Assembly (NCBI GenBank): GCA_030428355.1
Contig: JAUIBL010000008.1
Location: 1 to 64,000 of the forward strand
Direction of reading: 5' to 3'
DNA: 64,000 bases
Origin: Alphaproteobacteria bacterium
GTDB taxonomy: Bacteria > Pseudomonadota > Alphaproteobacteria > Rhodobacterales > Rhodobacteraceae
Numbering within the stretch: position 1 is the stretch's first letter; each line of letters begins with the position of its first letter. The notes under the pieces are model-generated. The model ran no database searches, was not told the DNA's origin, and saw nothing but the letters and a program-made list of their open reading frames with translations. This document shows, in pieces, positions 1 to 9,412 of this stretch. A program made the position numbers and the translations under genes.

Positions 1-50
1 TTCTTCTTCATCGCGTGGCGGAGGCCGGGAAAGGCGGGCTGCTTGGGCAT
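1..50 (-). CDS. IS5-like transposase, N-terminal fragment cut by window edge
   Basis: On the minus strand an ATG at 48-50 opens a frame reading MPKQPAFPGLRHAMKK to the window edge. The start resembles N-termini of IS5-family transposases (MPKQ-x-FPGL...AMKK). Only about 16 codons are visible, so neither the catalytic domain nor intactness can be judged. Just upstream of it, at about 97-123 and read on the minus strand, is a segment with TGAAAAACCTC that could be the terminal repeat of this element. It would then abut the IS1182-type element that follows. Family call is tentative. Confidence 0.4.
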   Translation of the reverse strand, partial: MPKQPAFPGLRHAMKK

Positions 51-123
51 CGGCGAGGCTCCATTGTCGTCCCCGTCAGTCTATCTCAAACCGCTCAGCA
101 CGCGAGGTTTTTCAGACGTTCCT

Positions 124-1612
124 TAAGAAGTGGGAGGATTTGTGATGATGGGACCGAGGCAAGAAGCGCAAGCTGCGTTGTTCTACGAGTTCTCGCTGGA
201 AGATCATGTTCCTCAAGATCATCTTCTACGGTCGATTGATTGTCATCTCGATCTGAGCAGCATCCGCAAACATGTGGCAGATTTCTATAGCCATACGGGC
301 CGTCCGTCGGTTGATCCAGAACTGATGATCCGCATGCTTCTCGTGGGATACTGTTTTGGCATCCGATCCGAGCGGCGGCTTTGTGAGGAGGTGCATTTGA
401 ACCTGGCGTATCGATGGTTCTGTCGTCTGGATCTTACCGACCGCATCCCGGACCACTCTACTTTCAGCAAGAACCGCCATGGTCGTTTCCGTGAAAGCAA
501 TCTGCTGCGCCATGTGTTCGAGACGACAGTTGCGCGTTGCATGAAGGAAGGCTTGGTTGGCGGTCAGGGCTTTGCGGTCGATGCCAGTCTGATCAGCGCC
601 GATGTTCAGAAGCAGAACTCCAGCAACCCCGAGGACTGGGCGGCCCGTGAGATCGATCCCGCTAATGCACCGCGTGCCGTGCGTGAGTATCTCGACACTT
701 TGGACGACGAAGCCTTTGGCGCGGCGACAACAGCAAAACCCAAGTTCACCGCCCATGCCGATCCGGCCAGCCAATGGACAGCGGCGCGCAAAGGCCCCGC
801 ATTCTTTGCTTATTCCGACAACTACCTGATCGATACGGATCACGGGATCATCATGGATGTCGACGCCAGCCGGTCGAACAAAACCGCCGAGGTGGGAGCG
901 ATGCGCAAGATGCTTGATCGTACCGAAGAGCGTTTTGGTGTGGCACCGGATTGGATCGCCGCTGACACCGCATATGGCTCAACGGACAATCTGGTCTGGT
1001 TGGTTCTGAAGCGCCATATCCTCCCGTTCATCCCCGTGTTCGACAAAGGCGAGCGGACCGATGGAACCTTCTCCCGATCCGACTTCACATGGGATGATGA
1101 AAACGACCGATATATCTGTCCCGGCGGCAAAGAGATGCGGCACACTTGGCGGACGTACTCCGATCCAAAACGAAACACGCCTAGCTGGCGCTCGCGCAAA
1201 TACCGGGCCCGGAGCGCGGACTGCAGAAATTGCCTCTTGAAAGCGAAGTGTTGCCCCAACTCAGAAGCCCGCGCCATCCATCGCGAGAAATACGAGAGCG
1301 TTCGAGACTTTGCCCGTCAATGCACCGCCTCTGACTTCAATCCCAAGGCGCAGGCACGACGAAAAAAGGTCGAAATGCTCTTCGCTCACCTCAAACGCAT
1401 CCTGAACCTCGGACGGCTCCGATTACGCGGCCCATGCGGCGTCCAAGACGAATTCACCCTCGCAGCCACCGCCCAGAACCTCCGGAAACTGGCAAAGCTC
1501 AAGCCAATAATGCCCGCAACAGGATGAAATGCGGGAAGGACCCGCACATCCAAAAGAAATCAAAGCGGTAGCTTGACCAACCGCTCCAAAACGACTGAGT
1601 TTTTCAACAACA
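124..1612 (+). mobile_element. IS1182-type insertion sequence, left end unresolved
   Basis: The element carries one transposase gene on the plus strand. A plausible right terminus is the GAGTTTTTCAACAA segment at 1597-1610, which on the minus strand reads TTGTTGAAAAACTC, a common IS end. No matching inverted copy exists between position 1 and the gene. Only about 20 bp separate the gene from what looks like the end of another IS, so the native left end may have been lost or displaced. Boundaries are approximate. Confidence 0.5.
145..1527 (+). CDS. IS1182-family DDE transposase
   Basis: Cut-and-paste transposase of 460 residues, the usual length for IS1182-type enzymes. An N-terminal helical DNA-binding region (SERRLCEEVHLNLAYRWFCRLDL, DHSTFSKNR) precedes the DDE core: Asp146 (FAVDAS), Asp274 (AADTAYGS) and Glu410 (VEMLFAHLKR). 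A Cys-rich insertion with CRNC and CC pairs lies before the final acidic residue. The ATG at 145 follows GGGAGG at 132-137 at good spacing; GTG at 130 is a less likely start. The frame is uninterrupted, so the protein may be active, but the element's left end is unclear. Confidence 0.88.
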   Translation: MMGPRQEAQAALFYEFSLEDHVPQDHLLRSIDCHLDLSSIRKHVADFYSHTGRPSVDPELMIRMLLVGYCFGIRSERRLCEEVHLNLAYRWFCRLDLTDRIPDHSTFSKNRHGRFRESNLLRHVFETTVARCMKEGLVGGQGFAVDASLISADVQKQNSSNPEDWAAREIDPANAPRAVREYLDTLDDEAFGAATTAKPKFTAHADPASQWTAARKGPAFFAYSDNYLIDTDHGIIMDVDASRSNKTAEVGAMRKMLDRTEERFGVAPDWIAADTAYGSTDNLVWLVLKRHILPFIPVFDKGERTDGTFSRSDFTWDDENDRYICPGGKEMRHTWRTYSDPKRNTPSWRSRKYRARSADCRNCLLKAKCCPNSEARAIHREKYESVRDFARQCTASDFNPKAQARRKKVEMLFAHLKRILNLGRLRLRGPCGVQDEFTLAATAQNLRKLAKLKPIMPATG

Positions 1613-1616
1613 TCAG

Positions 1617-1952
1617 CTAAGACCCCATGAATCGCCGACGTGCTTCAACGGCTATGTTGTAGCGCTGCTGGAGATCGGCGATCAGAGCCATCGCAACGTG
1701 TTTTGCATCGTCGCCTTCTGCCTCTCGGTAGCTCTGCTTCGCCGCCTCCAGCAACTTCTTGATTTTGAATTCCTCGGGCAGTGCGCCTGCTTCGGCCATT
1801 ATGCGGGCCGCCACTGCAGTTGCCATGTCAATGAAAGCCTCACCTGATCGGTCGGGCAGTGGTTTTCCCTCGCCTTCGAGGCCGCTCAGCTTGCCCTCCG
1901 CAAGGGCCTTCTGGATTTGCTGCTCTACGAGGCGGTCAAATGATTGGGTCAT
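1617..1952 (-). CDS. DUF1992 (DnaJ-C28-like) domain protein
   Basis: A 111-residue soluble protein that is almost entirely one domain. It begins MTQSFDRLVEQQIQKALAEG and has the hallmarks of DUF1992: a short amphipathic start, a GL-x-GEGKPLP loop, and PEEFKIKKLLEAA. The same domain is found in eukaryotic DNAJC28 proteins; its biochemical role is unknown to me. The ATG at 1950-1952 follows AGGCAGGA at a sensible distance and is preferred over an upstream in-frame start ten codons earlier. It lies immediately past the IS right end, convergent with the transposase, so any promoter is on its far side. The 240 bp between it and the next gene hold nothing I recognise. Confidence 0.75.
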   Translation of the reverse strand: MTQSFDRLVEQQIQKALAEGKLSGLEGEGKPLPDRSGEAFIDMATAVAARIMAEAGALPEEFKIKKLLEAAKQSYREAEGDDAKHVAMALIADLQQRYNIAVEARRRFMGS

Positions 1953-2191
1953 AATGTATTCCTGCCTTTTCACTGCCGGCACTCAGACAATTCCATGGCG
2001 ACCCGTCGAGCATAACCACTGGAAACAAAGCGGCCACTCAAAATGTTGTGCAGCACGACAGCTTCGTCCGCACAGTTCCAGTTCGTCACTCGCTAAATCT
2101 CGCTCCCGCAGCGAAAGTCGGCAACGCGGGCTGCGACTGCGGCATCAAGGGGAAGTGTCGGATGTCGGCTGTGGGCCGAGAAAGTTTTTCC

Positions 2192-2790
2192 TTATGGCCG
2201 GTCAACGCCGCGCAGGCGTGGTGCATGGACCGGGCTTCTGAGTAAGAGCGCTGCTGCAACGCCCGCGAGGACGCCGAACAGGTGGGCTTCCCAAGACACG
2301 CCGGGTTGCCCCGGCAGCACGCCCCACAGGAGGGAGCCATAAAGCCCCCCGATGACGACTGCAGCGCCCAGTGTCACGGGTGAGCGATCTACTAGGCCCC
2401 GTGCAATCAGGAAGCCGAACCAGCCGAAGATCAACCCCGATGCGCCGACGTGAATTGCAGGGCTACCGAGTATCCAGACGAGGCCGCCGCCGAGCGTGAC
2501 TATCATCATGTTCACAGCCAACAAGGCCCGTGTTGCGGTCGCCATAAGCAGTCCCCTATGACAAGCAAGGGCGGCGTGTTTGCGATGAGGTGGGCGAAAC
2601 TGCCGTGCAGCAGGGGCATCGCGACAATCCCGTCCATTCCGGTGACGTGACGCGGAACTAGGCCGAAGGCTGGGTTCAAGCCATAGCCACTGATCCAATT
2701 GACGATCTGAATCGCCCACAGCAGGGCGACGAAGGCTGCAAGCGTCGCTGCTCTGCGCAAGAAGGCGTGCATCTGGTTCTGAGTGCTCAT
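2192..2790 (-). pseudogene. Rhomboid-family intramembrane serine protease, broken by a one-base frameshift
   Basis: Two overlapping minus-strand frames together make one rhomboid protease of about 198 residues. The first (start ATG 2788-2790) supplies TM1 and HGSFAHLIANTPPLLVIG, with the His/Asn motif HxxxN. The second supplies the rest, including the catalytic serine in GASGLIFGWFGF and the catalytic histidine in SWEAHLFGVLAG. The frames join at the C4 run 2553-2556 (G4 on the coding strand). One extra G there would give LVIGGLLMATATRALL, exactly the expected register. Both catalytic residues and all membrane segments are intact, so this is a recent inactivation, a slippage-prone site or a sequencing error. 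The predicted role is cleavage of membrane proteins within the inner membrane. Confidence 0.8.
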
Positions 2791-2992
2791 AAGGCCGATG
2801 GTAATCTCTGGCCCGGCGGGTTCAACGGTTGTCCAAAACGCCCTGCAGGACAGGCACCCGCCCGGTCACTCGGACCTGTGCAGGGATCACGCTGCGAGGT
2901 GCTGTCGTACGAACGGGGCAAGCGCGCCTTCCGCCACCCCTACATCACAGCCTTAAACCATGTCATTGCTTTACCAGCGGCATCCGATGCGG

Positions 2993-3322
2993 TTACCGCT
3001 CCACGAGCCGCATGGACAAAGGCGCACCACCGCTTTGTATCTCAAGCAGGCGGTCGATGTTCGGATGCGCGCCGGGTCGGTTTCGCGCGTCCTCGGTATG
3101 TTCCGCAAAGACTGCCAGCCCGTGTGTCGCAGCTTCGGTATTCAGAACCCCATATGTCGCGAACAGGTATTGGTAGACCGCCAGGGACCCTTGCTTGCCC
3201 GGTTGGTACTCAATGGACGCGACCACTTCGCCGACGGTATCCATCATCTCCAGTCTTTCGATCCCGTCAATGGATGGCAGGTTCTGAAGGTTCTCCTTGA
3301 ACGAAGATACGGGCTGTTTCAT
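2993..3322 (-). CDS. Small conserved protein, DUF2322-like
   Basis: A 109-residue soluble protein without signal peptide or membrane segment. The pattern LPSIDGIERLEMMD, then EYQPGKQGSLAVYQYL, then GLAVFAEHTEDARNRPGAHPNIDRLLEI resembles what I recall of DUF2322, a small family of unknown function. The ATG at 3322 is preceded by AAAGGACAG at suitable spacing. It is on the same strand as the broken rhomboid gene but about 200 bp upstream of it. No operon partner suggests a function. The frame is complete, in contrast to its decayed neighbours. Confidence 0.6.
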   Translation of the reverse strand: MKQPVSSFKENLQNLPSIDGIERLEMMDTVGEVVASIEYQPGKQGSLAVYQYLFATYGVLNTEAATHGLAVFAEHTEDARNRPGAHPNIDRLLEIQSGGAPLSMRLVER

Positions 3323-3398
3323 CCGACTGTCCTTTCAAATGTCATTCGGAACCGCGCATACCAAAAGTGCAGTCAAAATCCGGACAGTCTGGACTCGC

Positions 3399-3669
3399 CT
3401 AGACTGGGGTGGTGGTTTCAGCTTCGAGTCGATCTTTCTCTGTAATGTCATCCTTGACTGCTGGTGGCAGCGAAGCGGCAAGTTGAGGCGTGGCGATACC
3501 GTGTTACGCCAGAGCCTGCAAAGCCCCACCGATCGTAACTGGCCACCACCTATTCGTCGTCGGCAACACGCTGGGTAGTCTCGGCCATGTCGTCCGAGAA
3601 ATCCGCATCCTGAGCTAAGGCAGGAAAAGTCATGAACAGTCCGGCAATCACCGCGATGAACTCCGCTCG
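3399..3669 (-). pseudogene. Remnant of a small secreted-protein gene
   Basis: This gap between two genes carries a degraded coding sequence on the minus strand. Near 3660-3550 it reads a signal-peptide-like EFIAVIAGLFMTFPALAQ followed by DADFSDDMAETTQRVADDE and a stop. A codon-like stretch then resumes in another frame as HGIATPQLAASLPPAVKDD and ITEKDRLEAETTTPV, stopping at 3399-3401. The candidate ATG is immediately followed by TAA. The pieces look like an exported protein of roughly 85 residues broken by at least one frameshift and one or more stops. The family is not recognised. The intact-looking 64-residue frame over the same DNA is a shadow. Confidence 0.35.
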
Positions 3670-3685
3670 TTACATGGAATTTCCT

Positions 3686-4840
3686 TCATTCCGTCTCGAA
3701 GTCGTCCAAAGCATGGCTGTCCGCAACTCGCTCCAGTTGCGCGGCAAACTGGGCAATGTCCGACCGGAATGATTGTGTGACACGCACGTAGCCAAGCACA
3801 TGCGCAACAGCCTCCGCCAGATCGACGGGCCCCTGATCCAACGTTTCGCGGATGAGGCCCAGTTTCTCAGGCAAGGGAACTTCTTTCCACTGCCGCAGAC
3901 GCCCGCTAATTTCGAGGCCACGGAAAGGCAGGACATCGGTCGGCTCCATCGCTTCAGGCCAGAAGATCCAATGCTCATCCGCGGAACGGGTTCGCGGGGC
4001 AACTTTCTCGACGGCATGCCAGATGGTGGAAGATATCTTTCCGCCGGTGCGCTGGAAGCCATGGACCCGCGCAATCAGGTCACTCAAGCGCTTGTATGTG
4101 ATCGGGGCCTCCTCGACGACATACCGGGTTGCCAGCTGCCTCAATTTGACCGCATAGCCCGGGGAGTGGAACGAGTCAGGGTCGAGGTCGAGATCAGGCT
4201 GTGCGGTATCCCCGAAATCCAGCTGTGGCGCGATAGGGGCATCCTCGACCGCCATGTGCGCCGCCAGTTGGCGATCCGGTTCAGCAGCGGGATGGTCGAG
4301 TGCGGTAGGCGCGGGATCGGGCAAAGGTAAATCGACGGAAACAGGATGATCGACCACAACGCCGTCCTCGTGCTCCAAAGGCTCCGCCCGCTCATCGGCC
4401 TGCTCGGGTTCGGCGAGTTCCTCGACAGCCAATGCAGCAGCCTCTTCTGCAAGCCGATCTGCTTCGCGGACGGTTTCCAGCAGGGTTTCGAGATCGCTAT
4501 GCAACTGCTCAAGCCGCGTATCCGGATCGATGAACCAATCCGTCGACCAGACACGCAACAGCCGCCACCCAAGTCGTTCGAGGATGATGTGACGCACGCG
4601 ATCCCTGTCATGGGCCGAAGCAGAGGAAAGATAGGCCGCACCGTCGCATTCGATCCCAGCAAGGAATTCGCCGGGCTTATCGGGATGCACCACGCCAAGG
4701 TCGATGCGGAATTTCGAGACGCCGATCTGCGTCCGGATCATCCAGCCCTTGGCGCGCAGGCGTTCAGCCACGGCCATCTCGAAATCGTAATCGCTGTGAC
4801 CGTGTGACCGGACCGCCCGCCCCAAAGCCGCTGGGCCCTA
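3686..4840 (-). pseudogene. C-terminal endonuclease/DUF3320 part of a broken SF1 helicase
   Basis: This is the last third of a large multidomain helicase, separated from the preceding part only by an amber codon at 4838-4840 in the same reading frame. It starts with a Vsr/MTES_1575-like nuclease domain: FRIDLGVVHPD, GIECDGAAY, and HIILERLGWRLLRVWSTDWF. An acidic, Pro-rich linker follows, then a DUF3320-type C-terminal domain (RLSDLIARVHGFQRTGGKI...HWIFWPEAM). An internal GTG at 4823-4825 could restart translation and give a 379-residue nuclease-like protein, but no good ribosome site was seen. In relatives this region is fused to the helicase. The domain names are from memory of the family. 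Confidence 0.7.
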
Positions 4841-5857
4841 GGCCGCGAATTCGAGGTAATGCTTGAGGTCCTGCACCGCCTTGGATTGCGTGCGCGTCAG
4901 GTCGATCATTGCCGGATCGAAGCTGCAGAAGATTACCACCTCGCTTGTAGCGCGGGTGATCGCCATGTTCAGCCGCCGCTCGCCCCCCTTCTGATTCAGG
5001 GGACCGAAGTTCATCGAGATAGTCTGCGCGCCCGGTTCACTCGGGCCGTAGCAGATGGAAATCAGAATGACGTCTCGCTGGTCCCCCTGCACCGTCTCCA
5101 GGTTCTTCACGAAGACCGGCTCGGACAAGTTGGGACCAAAGTACTTTTCCAGTGAGGGATCGGCCCGCCTTGCCTCGTCTAGCAAGTTTTTCACCAGACG
5201 CTGCTGTTCGGTGTTAAGCGTCACGATCCCGATTGACAGATGTCGCCGCGCAGGGTCCTTCAGATGCGCAACCAGTTCAGCCACGACCGCCTGCGCTTCC
5301 TGTGGGTTGTTGCGACCCTTGCCGCGGGCATAGACCCCGTCGACCCGTTCCAGACGCACCGCCGTATCCCGCGTGTCGGCCGACGGATAGGTCACAAGCT
5401 GCCCGTCGTAATAAGCATGGTTCGAGAAGGCGATCAGGCTTTCGTGGCGGCTCCGATAATGTCCGGTTAGGCGGTGAAGCGGCACGCGGGCGGCCAGTGC
5501 CTCGTCGAGGATGCTTTCTAGATCGGCCATGATCATTCCGTCGCCGTCATCATCCCCGGCGTCTCGCGAAAAGAAATTGGTGGGCGGCATCTGCTTCGGG
5601 TCGCCGACAATGATGCTGCGGCGCCCGCGCGCGATGACGCCTATTGCATCTGGCACAGTGATCTGACTGGCCTCGTCAAAGACAACCAGATCGAAGAGCT
5701 CTGCCTCTGCTGGCAGGAACTGTGCCACCGACAGTGGGCTCATCATAAGGCAGGGTGTCAAACGGGTGAGCGAGGTACCCATCTCCTTGACCAGCTGGCG
5801 CACCGGTGCCGCCCGCGCACCGCGCTGCAATTGCCGCGCCAGCACGCCAAAACGCTT
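4838..5857 (-). pseudogene. Helicase core fragment (SF1, DUF4011/DUF3320 type), N-terminus missing
   Basis: The frame gives the second half of a superfamily 1 helicase: Walker B FDEASQ, VGDPKQMPPT, the HYRSRHESLIAFSN motif, VQGDQRDVILIS and the arginine-finger motif RRLNMAITRAT. The Walker A lysine and about 1000 upstream residues expected for the family are absent. The helicase-like sequence ends at about 5850, where short direct repeats begin. The 3' end is an in-frame TAG (4838-4840); reading through it continues directly into the nuclease-DUF3320 part. Family members are often DNA-processing or defence helicases. Without Walker A this one cannot be an ATPase. Confidence 0.75.
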
Positions 5858-6037
5858 TGCGCAGACTATTGCTTTCTTGCGCAGACTATTGCTTTTCGCC
5901 TGTTTTCTGTGCGTCTTAAGTGATTGTTATAGATGGATTTTTGCGGCATCTTGAAACATGAGGCATAGGTCTTGCGCAGACTTTTGCTTTCGTAGGCAGT
6001 TCGGCAGTTAAGCGCATTTTTGTGCGTCTGGAGTGAT
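5857..6037. repeat. Direct-repeat cluster at the broken helicase end
   Basis: The 19-mer TTGCGCAGACTATTGCTTT occurs twice in tandem (5857-5875 and 5877-5895, period 20) and once with a single change at 5972-5990. A second motif, TGTGCGTCT-nn-AGTGAT, follows copies 2 and 3 at 5908-5924 and 6021-6037. The region is thus two composite units of about 50-65 bp plus one extra half-unit. It sits exactly where the helicase frame loses its homology and just before the transglutaminase operon. Multiple short repeats like these are typical of IS ends (for example IS21-type) or of a regulator-binding array. No transposase is present. Confidence 0.6.
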
Positions 6038-6103
6038 GCTTCGAAGAATTGGGTGTTGCTGCAATGCAGCGTCGTCTCCATTGTGCTTGCAAGGAGTGCG
6101 CTC

Positions 6104-9100
6104 ATGTCAATCACTGCAAGCATATATCATCTCACACACTACAAGTACGACCGGCCGGTCACCTTGGGTCCGCAGTCCATCCGGTTGCGCCCTGCGCCGC
6201 ATTCGCGGACACGTGTGATCTCACACAGCCTAAGCGTTTCGCCTGCAGGGCATTTCGTGAACCATCAACAAGACCCGTATGGCAACTGGCTGGCTCGGTT
6301 CGTGTTTCCGGAGCCGGTGCGCGAATTCAAGATCGAAGTCGATCTGGTTGCGGATATGTCCGTCTACAATCCGTTCGATTTTTTCATCGAAGAAAAAGCG
6401 ACAGAGTTTCCATTTTCCTATAGCGCAGACATTGCGCCGGATCTGAGCATCTATCTCAGCCGGGATCCTGTGGGTCCGCTGCTGGACGCATTCCTTGCGT
6501 CGATCTCGCGGGTACCAACGGCGACGATTGACTTTCTTGTCGGTCTGAACATGCGGATCGCGAACGAGATCAAGTATGAAATCCGCATGGAACCGGGGGT
6601 TCAGACCGCCGAGACAACGCTTGGTCGTGCGGCGGGGTCGTGCCGGGATTCAAGTTGGTTGCTGGTGCAGGTGTTGCGCAATCTTGGATTGGCGGCGCGG
6701 TTTGTGTCCGGGTATCTGATCCAGTTGAAGCCCGATCTTGTGGCTCTTGATGGTCCAGCAGGGACGGACAAGGATTTCACCGATCTGCACGCCTGGGTCG
6801 AGGTCTATTTGCCCGGTGCGGGCTGGGTTGGTCTTGACCCGACCTCGGGGCTTTTGGCGGGCGAAAGCCATATCCCCCTGGCAGCCACACCTCACTACCG
6901 CCACGCGGCTCCGATTTCCGGTGTCGCAAGTATCGCCGAGGTGGATTTTTCCTTCGATATGCAGGTGACGCGCACGGCGGAACATCCACGGATCACCAAA
7001 CCGTTTTCAGAGGACGCCTGGAGCGCCCTGAACCGCTTGGGACAGGACATCGACAAACGGCTCGACGCCGGTGACGTGCGGCTGACCATGGGCGGAGAGC
7101 CGACTTTTGTATCGATCGATGATTTTGAAAGCGCAGAGTGGAACTCGGAGGCTGTGGGTCCTACCAAGCGCCGGCTGGCCGACAAGCTGATGCGCCGCTT
7201 GCAGGACAAATTCTCGACCGGTGGATTGCTGCACTATGGTCAGGGCAAATGGTATCCGGGCGAGACGTTGCCGCGCTGGACGTTTTCGCTCTACTGGCGC
7301 AAGGACGGTCAGCCGATCTGGCAGAACCCGGATCTTCTGGCAAAAGAAGATACGCACGAAGACGTTGGTGCCGAAGACGCCGAAGCGCTTTTGCAGGCGA
7401 TTGCCGCGCATTTGGACGTGCCTGTGCAAAATGTGTTGCCCGCCTATGAAGATCCTGCCGAATGGATCATCAAAGAGGGCAATCTTCCGGCGAATGTCAC
7501 GCCAGAGAATTCCAAGCTGACTGACCCGGAGGAGCGCGCCCGTATTGCGCGTGTCTTCGAGCGTGGGCTGACGACTCCGGCTGGCTATGTCTTGCCAGTG
7601 CAGCGGTGGCAGACGCGCGCGTCGAGCCGGTGGATGTCCGAGATCTGGAACCTGCGGCGCGGAAAGGTCTTTCTGGTCTCCGGTGACAGCCCGGTGGGAT
7701 ACCGGTTGCCGCTGGGGACTTTACCCCATGTCGCAAAGAGCGATTATCCGTTCATCATACCTCAGGACCCCACCGAAGAGCGTGCGCCGTTGCCCCCGGT
7801 GGCCAACCTTGAACAGCCCATTGCGCACCGCACCCAAAGCGATGCCGGTCAGACATTGGTCGAGCAAACTCTGAGCGATCTGAGCGGCCGCGTACGTACT
7901 GCGATCTCGGTCGAGCCCCGCGATGGGCGGCTGTGCGTGTTTGTGCCACCCGTCCAAACGCTTGAGGATTATCTCGACCTGATCACGGCAATCGAAGCTG
8001 CGGCTAGGACGCTTGGACGGAAAGTGCTGATCGAAGGCTATGCGCCGCCGCATGACCCCCGCATCGAAGTGATGCGGATAGCCCCCGATCCCGGAGTTCT
8101 GGAGGTCAATATTCACCCGGCCTCCAGTTGGGAGGACTGCGTCAGGATCACCGAGACCGTTTACGAAGAGGCGCGGCAATGTCGGTTGGGCACTGACAAG
8201 TTCATGCTCGACGGACGCCACACCGGCACCGGTGGTGGCAATCATGTCGTTGTTGGCGGGGCCACGCCCGCAGACAGTCCGTTCCTGCGCCGTCCTGATC
8301 TTCTAAAAAGCCTGATCCTGTTCTGGCAACGCCATCCCAGCCTGTCGTATCTGTTTTCGGGTACGTTTGTTGGCCCCACGTCGCAGGCACCGCGGATTGA
8401 TGAGGCACGGCACGACACGCTTTACGAGTTGGAGATCGCGCTTGACCAAATCTGGCCACCGACCGAAGGGGCACCGCCGCCTCCTTGGCTGACAGACCGG
8501 CTGCTGCGCAATGCGCTGATTGACGTGACAGGCAATACACATCGGACCGAGATCTGTATCGACAAGCTGTTTTCTCCGGATGGACCAACCGGGCGCTTGG
8601 GTCTCGTGGAGTTTCGTGGCTTCGAGATGCCGCCCAACCCGAGGATGAGCCTTGCCCAGCAAGTGCTGTTGCGTGCGATCATCGCGCGGTGTTGGGAAGC
8701 CCCCATCAGTGGGGGCCTGACCCGTTGGGGCACCACGCTGCACGACCGGTTCATGCTGCCCGCCTTCATCTGGGAGGATTTTCTTGAGGTCCTGGCCGAT
8801 CTGCGGGCGCATGACATGGCTTTCGATCCCGATTGGTTCAAGGCACAAGCGGAATTCCGGTTTCCGTTCTGTGGCGAAGTCACCTATGAAGGGATCACGC
8901 TGGAGCTGCGTCAGGCGCTTGAGCCGTGGCATGTGATGGGCGAAACCGGCGCGATCGGTGGCACCGTGCGTTATACCGACAGTTCGACCGAGCGGCTTCA
9001 GGTCTCGCTGACCGGCGCCAATCCGGATCGCTATACCGTCACCGCAAATCGTCGCTGCGTTCCGATGCATGCCACAGCGACCAACGGCACCCGGGTCGGT

Positions 9101-9409
9101 GGCGTACGATACAAGGCCTGGAAACCTCCGATGTCGCTGCATCCGGTGCTTGAGGTAGACGCGCCTCTGACGTTTGATATTTTCGACACATGGACCGGAA
9201 AGTCACTTGGCGGATGCCGCTATCATGTGGCTCACCCGGGGGGGCGGAATTTCGAGACCTTCCCGGTGAACGGAAACGAGGCAGAGGCGCGGCGCTTGAG
9301 CAGGTTTGAGAAAATGGGGCATAGCGCCGGGGCGCAGCCACCGATCCCGGAACGTCCGCATCCGGAATTTCCGATGACGCTGGACCTGCGCCGCAGGCCC
9401 GGACTGTAG
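6104..9409 (+). CDS. Transglutaminase-DUF2126 fusion protein
   Basis: A large cytoplasmic protein of 1101 residues. The N-terminal 300 residues are a bacterial transglutaminase-like N-domain plus a core with the papain-like triad Cys180 (GSCRDSSW), His229 (DLHAWVEVY) and Asp245 (LDPTSG). The remainder is DUF2126, with GGEPTF at the junction, [10 protein letters not shown], and the conserved [13 protein letters not shown] / [11 protein letters not shown] segments. The ATG at 6104 follows AAGGAG at 6091-6096; a longer frame opens at 6020 without a ribosome site. It is the first gene of a tight three-gene operon with an ATP-grasp/alpha-E protein and another transglutaminase, a combination suggesting peptide or amide bond formation and cleavage. 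No substrate is established here. N-terminal signal and membrane segments are absent. Confidence 0.88.
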   Translation: MSITASIYHLTHYKYDRPVTLGPQSIRLRPAPHSRTRVISHSLSVSPAGHFVNHQQDPYGNWLARFVFPEPVREFKIEVDLVADMSVYNPFDFFIEEKATEFPFSYSADIAPDLSIYLSRDPVGPLLDAFLASISRVPTATIDFLVGLNMRIANEIKYEIRMEPGVQTAETTLGRAAGSCRDSSWLLVQVLRNLGLAARFVSGYLIQLKPDLVALDGPAGTDKDFTDLHAWVEVYLPGAGWVGLDPTSGLLAGESHIPLAATPHYRHAAPISGVASIAEVDFSFDMQVTRTAEHPRITKPFSEDAWSALNRLGQDIDKRLDAGDVRLTMGGEPTFVSIDDFESAEWNSEAVGPTKRRLADKLMRRLQDKFSTGGLLHYGQGKWYPGETLPRWTFSLYWRKDGQPIWQNPDLLAKEDTHEDVGAEDAEALLQAIAAHLDVPVQNVLPAYEDPAEWIIKEGNLPANVTPENSKLTDPEERARIARVFERGLTTPAGYVLPVQRWQTRASSRWMSEIWNLRRGKVFLVSGDSPVGYRLPLGTLPHVAKSDYPFIIPQDPTEERAPLPPVANLEQPIAHRTQSDAGQTLVEQTLSDLSGRVRTAISVEPRDGRLCVFVPPVQTLEDYLDLITAIEAAARTLGRKVLIEGYAPPHDPRIEVMRIAPDPGVLEVNIHPASSWEDCVRITETVYEEARQCRLGTDKFMLDGRHTGTGGGNHVVVGGATPADSPFLRRPDLLKSLILFWQRHPSLSYLFSGTFVGPTSQAPRIDEARHDTLYELEIALDQIWPPTEGAPPPPWLTDRLLRNALIDVTGNTHRTEICIDKLFSPDGPTGRLGLVEFRGFEMPPNPRMSLAQQVLLRAIIARCWEAPISGGLTRWGTTLHDRFMLPAFIWEDFLEVLADLRAHDMAFDPDWFKAQAEFRFPFCGEVTYEGITLELRQALEPWHVMGETGAIGGTVRYTDSSTERLQVSLTGANPDRYTVTANRRCVPMHATATNGTRVGGVRYKAWKPPMSLHPVLEVDAPLTFDIFDTWTGKSLGGCRYHVAHPGGRNFETFPVNGNEAEARRLSRFEKMGHSAGAQPPIPERPHPEFPMTLDLRRRPGL

Positions 9410-9412
9410 TCG

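Noticed and set aside
97..123. Segment resembling the IS right end, considered as the left inverted repeat of the IS1182 element
   Set aside because: It has the same orientation as the right end, not the inverted one, so it cannot be that element's left repeat.
3335..3529. 64-codon minus-strand frame in the gap before the helicase remnant
   Set aside because: The coding-like signal is in the other two frames, which read a signal peptide and acidic segments; this frame is Arg/Gln noise.
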